DNA from: Actinomycetes bacterium
Lineage (GTDB): Bacteria > Actinomycetota > Actinomycetes > Propionibacteriales > Propionibacteriaceae
DNA: 39,563 nt
Direction of reading: 5' to 3'
Assembly (NCBI GenBank): GCA_023460935.1
Contig: JAEWOI010000018.1
Location: forward strand, 1 to 39,563
Of the stretch, positions 16,075 through 24,568 are shown one piece after another. The first letter of the stretch is position 1. Every line of letters begins with the position of its first letter. The notes below the pieces were generated by a model. It saw nothing but the letters and a program-made list of their open reading frames with translations, did not search any database and had not been told where the DNA came from. The position numbers and the translations under genes are program-made.

Positions 16075-16566
16075 ATGAGTTCACCCGTGCGCGAAGTCCT
16101 CACCTGGGAACAGTTCGGGAAGGCTGCGCGGGAACTCGCCCAGCAGGTGGTCGACTCCGGCTTCAAGCCCGACCTGATCATGTCGATCACCCGCGGCGGC
16201 CTGCTCCCCGCCGGGACCATGAGCTACGCGATGGGCATCAAGAACCTGCACATCATCAACGTCGAGTTCTACACCGGCGTCGACACCAGGCTCCCGCTGC
16301 CGGTGCTGCTGCCGCCGATGCCGGTGGCGGTCGACCTCGCGGGGCAGAAGGTGCTGATCGTGGACGACGTGGCCGACACGGGTGAGACGCTGCGCATGGT
16401 GCGCGACTTCTGCGCAGCCCATGTCGCGGAGACCAGGACGGCAGTGCTGTATGAGAAGCCGCAGTCGCTGGTGCGCTGCGACTACGTGTGGAAGCGGACG
16501 GCGGACTGGATCTCCTTCCCGTGGTCGGCCGAGCCGCCGCTGGTGGGAGCGTCCACCGACAACTGA
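16075..16566 (+). CDS. Phosphoribosyltransferase (purine-type)
   Basis: The 163-residue protein carries the type I PRTase PRPP-binding loop VLIVDDVADTGETLRM (about 93-108) and an upstream DLIMSITRGGLLPAGTMSYAM segment. Such proteins use PRPP to salvage a nucleobase; the WKRTADWISFPWS end resembles the archaeal and actinobacterial xanthine/hypoxanthine-type group. The ATG at 16075 has GAGG nine bases upstream; an ATG at 16066 lies too near that site. It is a single gene with no other purine genes beside it, so base specificity is not assigned. Confidence 0.88.
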   Translation: MSSPVREVLTWEQFGKAARELAQQVVDSGFKPDLIMSITRGGLLPAGTMSYAMGIKNLHIINVEFYTGVDTRLPLPVLLPPMPVAVDLAGQKVLIVDDVADTGETLRMVRDFCAAHVAETRTAVLYEKPQSLVRCDYVWKRTADWISFPWSAEPPLVGASTDN

Positions 16567-16645
16567 AGGCCGGACACCTCTTCGGTTCCCACTCTGCGCC
16601 GCCAACCCTGACCTTTCGCCGGGTCCATGTGGCGCAGGGTCTGGT

Positions 16646-17602
16646 TTACCGGCGCAAAGTGGAACGGGATGGCGGCCTGGACCCCACGACCGGCCCGGGC
16701 CGGTCGCGCGCGGCGCCCGGGCCGGTGCCGGCGATGACCACTCCTGCGAGGACGCACACCGCCCCGGCGAGTTGGGCCGGCGCCAGGCGCTCGCCCAGCA
16801 GCAGCACGCCGAGCAGGGCCGCCGTAGCCGGTTCGAGCAGGCCGACGGTGATGGCGGTGGCTGCACTGAGCCGGCGCAGGGCCGTCCCCATCAGCAGATA
16901 GGCCACCACCACCGTCACCACGCCGAGCCAGGCCGCAACGGCCAGCCCGGCCGGCTCGGCCACCCACGAGTTGTCCGTGAACGGGAGGAGTAGTGCGGCC
17001 AGCACTGCACTAGTGCCGAGGACCGCGGCCGTGGTGGGCAGCGACCCGGTGCCCTGCTCGAGCAGGATCGCCGTGGCAGCCGCGTAGCCCGCGTAAGCAG
17101 CCCCGGCCACCAGCGAAGCGAGCACGCCGTCAGCAGCCGGTGCCGCCGCGCCGCCGGCGCCGGACAGCAGCGCGATCCCGGCCACCGCCAGCCCGGTGGC
17201 GAGCACCCACCCGGCCGACGGACGCCGGCCGCGGAGGCTGTCGAAGAGCCCTGCGAACAGCGGGCTCGAGCCCAGTGCGATCACCGTGCCCACCGCCACG
17301 CCGTTGACCCGGGTCCCGTGGAAGAAGGTGGCCTGGAAGGCGAGCACACAGGCACCGCCGAGCAACACCCAGCCGACCTTCTGTGACCACCGGGGCAGGC
17401 GCCGTCCGCGACGCAGCCACCACACCAGGCCGAGCAGCGCGAGCAGCGTGCCCCCCACGACCTGCCGCACCGCGCCGACGCTCAGCGGCTCCGCACCGGA
17501 AGGGGCGAACGCCTGAGCCGTGCCGGTCGTGCCGAAGAGCACGGCCGCCGCCGCCATCGCAGCCACCGACCGGGGCGCGAAGGACGGGACGGGCACCGGC
17601 AA
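16646..17602 (-). CDS. EamA (DMT) family transporter
   Basis: The 318-residue protein is made of about ten hydrophobic helices in two homologous halves, as in the drug/metabolite transporter superfamily. The first half shows VLFGTTGTAQAFAP and VNGVAVGTVIALGSSPLFAGL; the second shows TAITVGLLEPATAALLGVLL followed by LGERLAPAQLAGAVCVLAGV, a typical EamA C-terminal repeat. A charged Arg/Pro tail follows. It probably exports a small metabolite; the substrate is unknown. It may be co-transcribed with the reductase gene whose start lies upstream on the same strand, since the stop-start gap is about 40 bp. Confidence 0.9.
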   Translation of the reverse strand: MPVPVPSFAPRSVAAMAAAAVLFGTTGTAQAFAPSGAEPLSVGAVRQVVGGTLLALLGLVWWLRRGRRLPRWSQKVGWVLLGGACVLAFQATFFHGTRVNGVAVGTVIALGSSPLFAGLFDSLRGRRPSAGWVLATGLAVAGIALLSGAGGAAAPAADGVLASLVAGAAYAGYAAATAILLEQGTGSLPTTAAVLGTSAVLAALLLPFTDNSWVAEPAGLAVAAWLGVVTVVVAYLLMGTALRRLSAATAITVGLLEPATAALLGVLLLGERLAPAQLAGAVCVLAGVVIAGTGPGAARDRPGPVVGSRPPSRSTLRR

Positions 17603-17643
17603 AGGCTAGTCCGGCGGGCGGCGGCAGCGGCTCGGCGTCCGCG

Positions 17644-18219
17644 TCAGGCGCCGCCGAGGCTGTAGCGCAGCTCCACCGAGCCCCGTCCAGTGCGGCGCAC
17701 CGAGTCCAGCTCCAGCCGGCTCAGCCCGGGCAGCTCACCGAAGAGCCGTTCGCCGGCGCCGAGCAGGAGTGGGTGCACGTAGAGGGTGAACCCGTCCACC
17801 AGGCCCGCGGCCAGCAGCGAACGCGCCAGCCGGCCGCTGCCGAGCACCACGATGTCGCCCGCCCGGGCGGCCTTGAGGCCGGCCACCGTCGCCTCGACGT
17901 CACTCCTGATCACTGTGGTCGGCTGCCACTCCGGGTCGGGCAGGGTGGTGCTGACCACGTACTTCTGCGTCGAGTTCAGGCTGGCGGCCATCGGGTTCGC
18001 TGCCGGCTGCCCCGGCCAGAACGCCGCCATCTCGGTGAACGTGCGGCGGCCGAACAGGTAGGCGGTCGTGGCAGCGAACGGCTCCGCTGCAGGGTCCTCG
18101 TCTGTGTCCACCGGGTAGTCCAGCCCCCACCCCGGGTAGGGGAAGTCCCCGTCCGGGCCGGCCAGGCCCTGAGCCACCCCGTCGACCGAGAGGAACTCAA
18201 CCAGGTTCAATCGGCGCAC
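17644..18219 (-). CDS. Dihydrofolate reductase-like (RibD C-terminal family) protein
   Basis: The 191-residue protein begins VRRLNLVEFLSVDGVAQ, followed by FAATTAYLFGRRTF and AARAGDIVVLGSGRLARSLLAAGLVD, then LTLYVHPLLLG-type sequence. This is the RibD_C/DHFR-like reductase fold that binds NADPH. These are stand-alone paralogues of uncertain substrate, found in many actinobacteria. A GTG at 18219 is chosen over an ATG at 18237 because GGAGG lies five bases before the GTG. It is followed by the EamA gene on the same strand and preceded by the M4 protease gene (31-bp gap). Confidence 0.85.
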   Translation of the reverse strand: MRRLNLVEFLSVDGVAQGLAGPDGDFPYPGWGLDYPVDTDEDPAAEPFAATTAYLFGRRTFTEMAAFWPGQPAANPMAASLNSTQKYVVSTTLPDPEWQPTTVIRSDVEATVAGLKAARAGDIVVLGSGRLARSLLAAGLVDGFTLYVHPLLLGAGERLFGELPGLSRLELDSVRRTGRGSVELRYSLGGA

Positions 18220-18250
18220 CGCGCCTCCTTTCTCCACGGCCTCCCGTGGC

Positions 18251-19627
18251 TCAGGCTGTGCCCAGCGTTCGCTCGAAGAGCTGCCGCACGTGTGCGGGCA
18301 ACCCCGGTTCGGGCAGTTCCACGTCGACCTCCGCTGCGTGGCAGGTGACGCAGTAGTAGAACGCGTCGGGATACCTGGGGGCGGCGGAGGCCAGGCGCGG
18401 AAGGGTGTCGCCGGCCAGCAGGCCCTGCCACTCGTCCCGGTCTGCCGGCGGGAGGTCCGCGAGCGTGGTCGCGCGCTGCCTGGTCAGGCCAGCCAGGCCC
18501 CCGGTGCGGCGCAGCAGCAGGTCGGCGCTGGCGTCCAGGCCGGGGCTGCGCTGCGGGGCGGGCACCGGAGCAGCGCCGCCCACCCCGACCACGGCCCATG
18601 CCGAGCCGACGGCTTCCGCCTCCGCCGACCGGGGGCCGAACCGCTCGGCTGCCGCGGCGACGGTCAGCTCGGCGAAGGTGGCGAAGTCGCTGTCCGGCCG
18701 CAACCGGCCACCGGTGAGCACGTCGTACCAGACCCGGCCGGCCCGCTCCCAGGCCGGCCCGCCGAGCGAGGTTGCGGCCAGGGCGAAGGCCCGGTTCGGG
18801 ATGCCGGAGTTGTAGTGCACGCCGCCGTTGTCGTCTGTGGTGGACACGAAGCCGCTCATGTGGTCCGGCTGCGGGTCCTTGCCCAGGCGGGGGTCGTCGT
18901 AGGCCGTGCCCGGGTGCAGCAGGTGGCGCAACCCGGTGCCCTGGATGCCGGGCAGCAGCAGGTCACCCCCGAGCAGCCAGTCGGCCAGCTCGGCGGGCTG
19001 TCCTGCCTGGTACTGCGCCACGAGCACTCCGAACACGTCGCACAGGGATTCGTTCAGGGCTCCGGACTGACCGGAGTACTCCAGCCCAGCCGTGTGCTCC
19101 ACGACGCCGTGGGTGAGCTCGTGGCCGATCACGTCGAGGCTGGCGGTGAACCTGCCGAACACCTCCCCGTCGCCGTCGCCGAAGACCATCCGCGAGCCGT
19201 TCCAGAAGGCGTTCTGGTAGGCCTGCCCGTAGTGGACCGTGCCGAGCAGGCGCATGCCCGCTGCATCGATGGAGTCCCGGCCGAACACCTCGGCGAACAG
19301 CCGCCAGGTGGCGCCGAAGCCGTCGTAGGCCTCGTCCACGGCGGGATCACCGGTCGCGGGCGCGCCCTCGACCCGCACCGAACTGCCCGGCAGGCGCTCG
19401 GTGTTGGCAGCGTCGAACACCTCCCGCGACGGCGCTCCGGGGGCGGCGGCCCCGGGCAGCACCGTTCGTGCCCCGATGGCGGGTGCGCTCAGTCGCAGCT
19501 GGCGGTACCGCCGGTCGCGGACGAGGGTCAGCCGCGCGTACTGGCCCATCGGTTCCGCGCAGTCGGCCAGGTGGCGGAGCAGGTAGGGCGGGACGATGCC
19601 GTGCACCGAGTCGGGGTGGGTGCTCAT
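18251..19627 (-). CDS. Protealysin-type M4 metalloprotease with fused emfourin-like domain
   Basis: The 458-residue protein has no signal peptide. It begins with a protealysin-type short propeptide motif (HGIVPPYLL, residues 9-17). The zinc site HELTH is at 169-173, the third ligand Glu is in GALNESLCDVFG (about 193) and the HYNSGIPNRAF His is at about 271, so the thermolysin-fold protease looks active. After the protease ends (about 350) a Pro-rich linker leads to about 90 residues with LLLRRTGGLAGLTRQ and RYPDAFYYCVTC, the pattern of emfourin, the protealysin inhibitor that is usually a separate gene. The enzyme is probably cytoplasmic or exported without a signal peptide. It stands next to the DHFR-like gene. 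The domain call for the tail is from pattern memory and is the less certain part. Confidence 0.88.
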   Translation of the reverse strand: MSTHPDSVHGIVPPYLLRHLADCAEPMGQYARLTLVRDRRYRQLRLSAPAIGARTVLPGAAAPGAPSREVFDAANTERLPGSSVRVEGAPATGDPAVDEAYDGFGATWRLFAEVFGRDSIDAAGMRLLGTVHYGQAYQNAFWNGSRMVFGDGDGEVFGRFTASLDVIGHELTHGVVEHTAGLEYSGQSGALNESLCDVFGVLVAQYQAGQPAELADWLLGGDLLLPGIQGTGLRHLLHPGTAYDDPRLGKDPQPDHMSGFVSTTDDNGGVHYNSGIPNRAFALAATSLGGPAWERAGRVWYDVLTGGRLRPDSDFATFAELTVAAAAERFGPRSAEAEAVGSAWAVVGVGGAAPVPAPQRSPGLDASADLLLRRTGGLAGLTRQRATTLADLPPADRDEWQGLLAGDTLPRLASAAPRYPDAFYYCVTCHAAEVDVELPEPGLPAHVRQLFERTLGTA

Positions 19628-19671
19628 GGCCCAAGCATGCCCGGCCCGGCCGACACCCGGGAGGGGGCTGG

Positions 19672-20142
19672 TCAGGCCGGCTCGCTGATGTCGGCGACCG
19701 CAGCTCCCAGGGCGGCCAGCGCGGCATCCGCAGCCAGCACGACGGCCGCGCCGTGCTCGCCGGCGCCGAGCGACACCGTCCGCCCGACGATGCTGGCATC
19801 GGCCACGACCGGCCAGGCCGTGCTGGCACCGAAGGGGGTGATGGTGCCGCGCTCGTAGCCGGTCACGCGCAGGGCCGTGGCCGCGTCCGGCATCGACAAC
19901 CTGCTGACCCCGAGGTGGGCGCGCAGCTTCGGCCAGGAGATCTCACGGTCGCCCGGCACCAGCACGAACAGAAAGTCGTCTGCTGCACGGCGGACGACGA
20001 GGGTCTTGATCAGGTCGGCCGGCTCCACCCCGCGGAGCGCTGCGGCCTCGGCCAGCGAACCGGCGCGGCGGGTGCGCACCAGCCGGTACGGCACCCCCGC
20101 GTCGGCCAGGGCCGCTTCCGCCGGTGCTGGGCGCTCAGCCAC
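19672..20142 (-). CDS. YbaK/EbsC-type aminoacyl-tRNA deacylase
   Basis: The 156-residue protein has the YbaK fold: LIKTLVVRRAADDFLFVLVPGD (conserved Lys of the editing site), ISWPKLRAHLGVSRLSMPDAA, VTGYERGTITPFG and the C-terminal VSLGAGEHGAAVVL. Such proteins hydrolyse mischarged Cys- or Ala-tRNA(Pro). It starts 6 bp after the CBS-protein stop on the same strand, so the two form an operon. No ProRS gene is adjacent, so this is a free-standing trans-editing factor. Confidence 0.92.
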   Translation of the reverse strand: MAERPAPAEAALADAGVPYRLVRTRRAGSLAEAAALRGVEPADLIKTLVVRRAADDFLFVLVPGDREISWPKLRAHLGVSRLSMPDAATALRVTGYERGTITPFGASTAWPVVADASIVGRTVSLGAGEHGAAVVLAADAALAALGAAVADISEPA

Positions 20143-20148
20143 GCCGGC

Positions 20149-20577
20149 TCAGGTGTGCAGGTAGCCGAGCAGGTGGTTGCGCTCGTCGGTCAGCTGGTCG
20201 ATGCGGTACTTGACCACGTCGCCGATGGAGATGATCGCGGTGAGGTGCCCGTCCTTGACCACCGGCAGGTGGCGGATCCGGGAGTAGGTCATGGTGTGGG
20301 CGGTGTCCTCGAGGTTGTCCTCGGCAGTGCAGGTCTTCACGTCCGCGGTCATGATGTCAGCCACGGAGCTGGTCAGCACGGCTGCGCCGTCGGTGGCGAG
20401 GTGCCGCACCACGTCCCGTTCGCTGACGATCCCGGCGATGGTGCTGCCGTCCGCGCTGACCACCACGGCGCCGATGTTGTTGCGGCCCAGCAGGTCGACC
20501 AGCTCCGCGACCGTTGCGGTCGGGGCGATCGTCACCACTTCGCTGCCCTTCTTGCGGATGACGTCCTCGATCTTCAT
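20149..20577 (-). CDS. CBS-domain pair protein
   Basis: The 142-residue protein starts MKIEDVIRKKGSEVVTIAPT and consists of two CBS domains only (NNIGAVVVSADGSTIAGIVSERDVVRHL; then MTYSRIRHLPVVKDGHLTAIISIGDV). Stand-alone CBS pairs bind adenine nucleotides and act as energy or redox sensors on partner proteins. The ATG at 20577 is the natural domain start. It is first in an operon with the YbaK gene and divergent from the cystathionine gamma-synthase gene; no direct partner is evident. Confidence 0.93.
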   Translation of the reverse strand: MKIEDVIRKKGSEVVTIAPTATVAELVDLLGRNNIGAVVVSADGSTIAGIVSERDVVRHLATDGAAVLTSSVADIMTADVKTCTAEDNLEDTAHTMTYSRIRHLPVVKDGHLTAIISIGDVVKYRIDQLTDERNHLLGYLHT

Positions 20578-20711
20578 GGCGGGACGGTACCCCGCCCGGC
20601 CAGCGGCACGCCAGAACCCGCCCGGCGGGTCACCGCCGCACGGGGCGAGGCTCCCACCCAGCGGGATGGGCGCCCCGGCTGGCCGGAGCCCGTGGAGTAG
20701 GGTCACCGGCC

Positions 20712-21875
20712 ATGACCGAGCAGACGCCCCGGACCCGGGCCGTGCGGGCAGGGATGAACACCGACCCTGCGCACGGGGCGGTGGTGCCGCCGGTCTACCT
20801 GTCCACCACCTACGCGTTCTCCGGCTTCGACGCCCCGGGCGACTTCGACTACAGCCGTGCGGGCAACCCCACCCGCAGCATCCTCGGGCGCGCGCTCGGT
20901 GACCTCGAGGGCGGCGCCGAGGCGGTCGTGACGGCCTCGGGCATGGCGGCGGTGACCACAGTGCTGCTGGCGCTGCTGCCACCGGGCGGAACGGTGCTGG
21001 CCCCGTTCGACTGTTACGGCGGCTCGTGGCGGGTGTTCGACGCGCTCGAGCGGACCGGTCGGCTCCGGCTCCGGCTGGCCGACCTCAGCGACCCCGAAGC
21101 GGCCGCCGCCGCGCTGGCGGGAGGTGCGGACCTCGTCTGGCTGGAGACCCCGTCCAACCCGTTGCTGCGGATCACCGACATCGCTGCGCTCAGCGCCGCA
21201 GCCCACGCTGCGGGGGCCGTGGTGGCCGCAGACAACACCTTCGCCACCCCGGTGGTGCAGCGGCCGCTCGCGCTGGGTGCCGACGCGGTCGTCCACTCCG
21301 CCACCAAGTACCTCAACGGGCACAGCGACGTCGTGGCCGGCGCCGTGGTGGCCGCCGATCCCGAGCGGGCTGCCGAGCTCGCGTGGTGGGCGAACACCGT
21401 GGGGGTGACCGGGGGCGCCCTCGACGCCTACCTGACCTTGCGTGGCCTGCGCACCCTGCACCTGCGGATGGCCGCGGCCCAGGCCAACGCCGCTACCGTC
21501 GCGGAGGCTGCCCGCCGGCACCCTGCGGTGCGGGCCGTGCACTACCCGGGCCTGCCCGACCACCCGCACCACGCGCTGGCCGGACGGCAGCAGGACGGCT
21601 ACGGGGCGATCGTCACGATCGACGTCGGCGGCGCCGATGCCGTGCGGGCGCTGGTCGAGGGGCTGCAGTGCTTCTGCCTGGCCGAGAGCCTCGGCGGCGT
21701 GGAGTCGCTGGTCTCGCACCCGGTGACGATGACCCATGCGTCGATGCCGCCCCAGGTGCGGCAGCGGGCCGGGATCACCGACGGGCTGCTGCGCCTCAGC
21801 CTCGGCGTGGAGGATCCCGCGGACCTGGTCGCGGACCTGCTGGCCGGGCTGGATCGCGCAGCCGCGGTCGGCTGA
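20712..21875 (+). CDS. metB: Cystathionine gamma-synthase-type PLP enzyme
   Basis: The 387-residue member of the Cys/Met metabolism PLP family has the N-terminal RAGMNTDPAHGAVVPPVYLSTTY, the YSRAGNPTR motif, SGMAAVTTVLLALLPPG, the cofactor Asp segment AADNTFATPVVQRPL and the PLP lysine in VHSATKYLNGHSDVV. The ending VESLVSHPVTMTHASMP and RLSLGVED is typical of cystathionine synthase and lyase. It should use O-succinyl- or O-acetylhomoserine with cysteine; a lyase role cannot be excluded from sequence alone. It is a single gene, convergent with the proline dehydrogenase gene. Confidence 0.9.
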   Translation: MTEQTPRTRAVRAGMNTDPAHGAVVPPVYLSTTYAFSGFDAPGDFDYSRAGNPTRSILGRALGDLEGGAEAVVTASGMAAVTTVLLALLPPGGTVLAPFDCYGGSWRVFDALERTGRLRLRLADLSDPEAAAAALAGGADLVWLETPSNPLLRITDIAALSAAAHAAGAVVAADNTFATPVVQRPLALGADAVVHSATKYLNGHSDVVAGAVVAADPERAAELAWWANTVGVTGGALDAYLTLRGLRTLHLRMAAAQANAATVAEAARRHPAVRAVHYPGLPDHPHHALAGRQQDGYGAIVTIDVGGADAVRALVEGLQCFCLAESLGGVESLVSHPVTMTHASMPPQVRQRAGITDGLLRLSLGVEDPADLVADLLAGLDRAAAVG

Positions 21876-21891
21876 GCCGGATCCGCCGGCT
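21875..21891. terminator. Weak hairpin between metB and proline dehydrogenase genes
   Basis: AGCCGG (21875-21880), loop ATCCG, CCGGCT (21886-21891): a 6-bp GC stem in the 22-bp gap of two convergent genes. It is a plausible shared terminator but short. Confidence 0.35.
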
Positions 21892-21897
21892 GCGGGG

Positions 21898-22842
21898 TCA
21901 GCGGCCGAAGAGCGCCCGCAGGAAGAACAGCAGGTTCGCCGGGCGTTCGGCCAGGCGACGGATGAAGTAGCCCCACCAGTCCGTGCCGAACGGTACGTAC
22001 ACCCGCACCAGCTCACCCGCTGCGGCCAGCCGGCGCTGCTCGTCGGAGCGGATGCCGTAGAGCATCTGGTACTCGTAGTCTCCGGGCTCCCGACCGTGCT
22101 GGCGGGCCAGTTCCGCCACCGCAGCGATCATCTCGGGGTCGTGCGTGGCCAGCATGGGGTAGCCCTCGCCGGCGAACAGCACCCGCGCGCACGCGACGAA
22201 GCTGGCCGACACCTCCTCGCGGCGCTGGCGGGCCACCTCGGCCGGCTCGGCGTAGGCGCCCTTGCACAGCCGCACGCGGGAGCCCGGCCCGGCGAGCACG
22301 GCGCAGTCCTCGACGGTGCGGTGCAGGTAGGCCTGCAGCACCCCGCCGGTGCCGGGGTGGTCGCGGCGCAGCTCGGCCAGGATCGCGAGGGTGGCGTCGG
22401 TGGTGGTGTGGTCCTCTGCGTCCACGGTCACCGTGGTGCCGGCCCCGTCCGCAGCGGCGCAGATCTCGCGGGCGTGGGCCAGCGCGAGCTCGCGGCCGCC
22501 CGGCAGGCCGAGGCCGAGGGCGGTGAGCTTGATCGACAACTCCGCAGAGCCGGTCAGCCCGGCGTCGGACAGGCCGCCGAGGACCCGGAGGTAGCCGTCG
22601 CGGACGGCGGCGGCCTGGGCGGCGTTGGTGGTGTCCTCGCCGAGGAAGTCGACGGTGGCGCGCAGCCCGTCCCTGGCTAGCTCCCGGACGGCCGCCACGC
22701 AGTCGGCCACCGTCTCCCCGGGCACGAACCGGGCCACCACGGCAGCGGTCACCGGCAGGCGGACCGCCAGTGCCTTGGCCCGCCCGCTGCGGGCGACGGC
22801 CAGCAGCGCGCGCCGCAGCAGCGGCGTGACCAACGCGCTCAC
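21898..22842 (-). CDS. Proline dehydrogenase
   Basis: The 314-residue monofunctional proline dehydrogenase barrel oxidises proline to pyrroline-5-carboxylate with FAD. It shows TVDFLGEDTTNAAQA, ELSIKLTALGLGLP, VDAEDHTTTDATL, LQAYLHRTVEDC, RVRLCKGAYAEPAEVA and the end YEYQMLYGIRSDEQRRL. The start is a GTG that overlaps the stop of the HAD gene by 4 bp (GTGA), so translation is coupled. The partner P5C dehydrogenase is not in the window. The combination with a HAD phosphatase is the only contextual clue. Confidence 0.93.
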   Translation of the reverse strand: MSALVTPLLRRALLAVARSGRAKALAVRLPVTAAVVARFVPGETVADCVAAVRELARDGLRATVDFLGEDTTNAAQAAAVRDGYLRVLGGLSDAGLTGSAELSIKLTALGLGLPGGRELALAHAREICAAADGAGTTVTVDAEDHTTTDATLAILAELRRDHPGTGGVLQAYLHRTVEDCAVLAGPGSRVRLCKGAYAEPAEVARQRREEVSASFVACARVLFAGEGYPMLATHDPEMIAAVAELARQHGREPGDYEYQMLYGIRSDEQRRLAAAGELVRVYVPFGTDWWGYFIRRLAERPANLLFFLRALFGR

Positions 22843-23498
22843 CGGCCCTCCAGCAGGCCGGCGACGAGTTCGACGGTGAGCTCGTCGAGTGAGTCCAGCA
22901 CCACGTCGGCGACGGCGAGGGTCTCCGCCGGCGGCGGCTTGAAGTGCGGCGGGATGGCCACGACGTACATGCCGGCTGCGTGCGCGGAGAGGATGCCGTT
23001 GTGGGCGTCCTCCACGGCCACTGTGCGGCCCGGGTCGACGCCCATTCTCCGGCTGACCTCGAGGTAGACGTCGGGTGCCGGCTTGCCGACCCCGGTCTCC
23101 TCGCTGCTGAGGGTGACGGCGAACACGTCGGCGAGCTCCATCGCGGCAAGGGCCGCCTCGATCAGGACCCGTGGTGAGGAGCTCGCCAGCCCGACCGGCC
23201 AGCGGGCGGCGATCCGGCGCACCGCTGCGACGGCCCCCGGCAACAGGTCGAGACCCCGTTCGTACTGGGCAACCATGCCCTCGATGGTGCGCCGGGCCGC
23301 GTCCTGCGGCGTGCCCGGCAGGCCGACCACCTCGCTGAGGTAGGTGGACCACTCCTGGGTGGACATCCCCATCATCGCCCGGGTGGCCTCGGCGGGCCAC
23401 GGCAGGCCCTCGGCCTCAGCCAGCCCCCGCCGCACCACGTCCCAGATGTGTTCGGTGTCGGTCAGGGTTCCGTCCAGGTCGAAGACCACAGCGCTCAT
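22839..23498 (-). CDS. HAD-superfamily hydrolase (beta-phosphoglucomutase-like)
   Basis: The 219-residue protein starts MSAVVFDLDGTLTDTEHIWD (motif I with both Asp), has LASSSPRVLIEAAL (motif II), GVGKPAPDVYLEVSRRMG (motif III Lys) and AVEDAHNGILSAHAAGM (motif IV). The helical cap lies between motifs I and II. The family includes phosphoglycolate- and beta-phosphoglucomutase-type enzymes; the substrate is not assigned. The ATG at 23498 is used; another ATG nine bases upstream is possible. It is the first gene of a coupled pair with proline dehydrogenase. Confidence 0.9.
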   Translation of the reverse strand: MSAVVFDLDGTLTDTEHIWDVVRRGLAEAEGLPWPAEATRAMMGMSTQEWSTYLSEVVGLPGTPQDAARRTIEGMVAQYERGLDLLPGAVAAVRRIAARWPVGLASSSPRVLIEAALAAMELADVFAVTLSSEETGVGKPAPDVYLEVSRRMGVDPGRTVAVEDAHNGILSAHAAGMYVVAIPPHFKPPPAETLAVADVVLDSLDELTVELVAGLLEGR

Positions 23499-23569
23499 GG
23501 GCGGCATTCTGGTCCTCCCGGACGACCCGGGGCGAATCGGGCCGGACCGCGGGCATAGCATCGGTTGTC

Positions 23570-24526
23570 GTGGTGGGGGTGGTGCGGTCGCGGGTGGCTG
23601 TGGCGCCGGATCGGCGCAGCGTGCACGCCCGCCCGGCGGTGCCCGTGCGGCAGTACACCCTGCGTCCGCCGGGCCTGGGGCCGCTGGACGCGCTGGTGGC
23701 CACGCCGGACGGCTCCACCGGGACCCTGTACTACTTCCCCGGCTTCAACACCCCGCTGGGGCCGTGGGAGATGGCCAAGTGCGCGCACCTGGCCGCCTCC
23801 ACCGGACTGACCGTCGTGCTCACCGAGATCCCCGGGATGAGCCGCTTCGGCGGGCCGATTCCGCGGGCGGTCCGGGCCGACATGCTCCGCGGCCGGATCG
23901 GTTCCTGGGCCGAGCTGAACCTCGCCTACATCGCAGAGGCGATGACCGTCGGCAGGGTGGCGAACCCCGACTACCTGCAGGTGCTGGGTTACTCCACCGG
24001 CTGCTCGCTCGCCGTGGCCGCCCTGCCGGTGCTCGCCGGGTGGGGTCCGGTGGAGGGGCTCAACCTCGTCGAGCCGGTGGCGATCACCCGGCGCAACCTG
24101 GCCGTGCTGCAGGCCCACAACCTCGCCGACCTCGGCCGGATGCCCTCCGTGCTGGCCACCAACCGCGAGCACGACTGGGTGCTGCACGCCCGTCGTCGGC
24201 AGCGGCGGGAGCCATCGGTGCACTACAGCGCCGTCGACCTGGTGGCGATCGGCCAGGTGCTGGCCACCGAGGGGCTGCTGGCCGGGCTGGACGGCGTGGA
24301 GCTGGAGCGCTGTGCGCTGGCCAGGGGCGCCCGCAGCTCGCTGTGCCGGCCAGGCGACTACGACCGCCTGGACGGACTGCTGGCCGCCCGCGGGGTGCCC
24401 GGGCCGACGATCACGGTCGCGGGGCTGGGCCACCAGCTGTGGCACTCGTTCCCGGTCCTGACGCAGGTGGTGGCGGCCATGCTCGGCACGCAGACCGGCC
24501 GGGCTGCGGAAGCCCCGGGGGAATAG
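23570..24526 (+). CDS. Alpha/beta-hydrolase fold protein of unknown substrate
   Basis: The 318-residue protein has GTLYYFPGFNTPLGPWEMAK (oxyanion part), nucleophile elbow QVLGYSTGCSLAV (GYSTG, Ser present) and VAGLGHQLWHSFPVL near the C-terminus (catalytic His), so it should be an active serine hydrolase. No closer family is recognised. There is no signal peptide. The GTG at 23570 is the likely start but nearby GTG codons are possible. It lies divergent from the HAD gene and about 100 bp before the dnaK promoter. Confidence 0.7.
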   Translation: MVGVVRSRVAVAPDRRSVHARPAVPVRQYTLRPPGLGPLDALVATPDGSTGTLYYFPGFNTPLGPWEMAKCAHLAASTGLTVVLTEIPGMSRFGGPIPRAVRADMLRGRIGSWAELNLAYIAEAMTVGRVANPDYLQVLGYSTGCSLAVAALPVLAGWGPVEGLNLVEPVAITRRNLAVLQAHNLADLGRMPSVLATNREHDWVLHARRRQRREPSVHYSAVDLVAIGQVLATEGLLAGLDGVELERCALARGARSSLCRPGDYDRLDGLLAARGVPGPTITVAGLGHQLWHSFPVLTQVVAAMLGTQTGRAAEAPGE

Positions 24527-24542
24527 CGTCGCTGGACCCACA

Positions 24543-24563
24543 GTTGAGTCTGGTGAACTCAAG
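24543..24563. promoter_or_regulatory. HAIR operator 1 upstream of dnaK
   Basis: TTGAGT (24544-24549), seven bases CTGGTGA, ACTCAA (24557-24562): an exact fit to the HspR-associated inverted repeat, usually written CTTGAGT-N7-ACTCAAG. The spacer is identical to that upstream of clpB. It is the expected binding site of the HspR encoded four genes downstream. Confidence 0.93.
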
Positions 24564-24568
24564 GGGAA

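Noticed and set aside
16567..16645. CTGCGCC/GGCGCAG pair between the PRTase and EamA genes as terminator
   Set aside because: The 7-bp arms are separated by a loop of nearly 30 bases with no T-tract; too weak to annotate.
18193..18210. GAACTCAACCAGGTTCAA as a HAIR operator
   Set aside because: The halves do not form the TTGAGT-N7-ACTCAA geometry and the sequence lies within the coding start of the DHFR-like gene.
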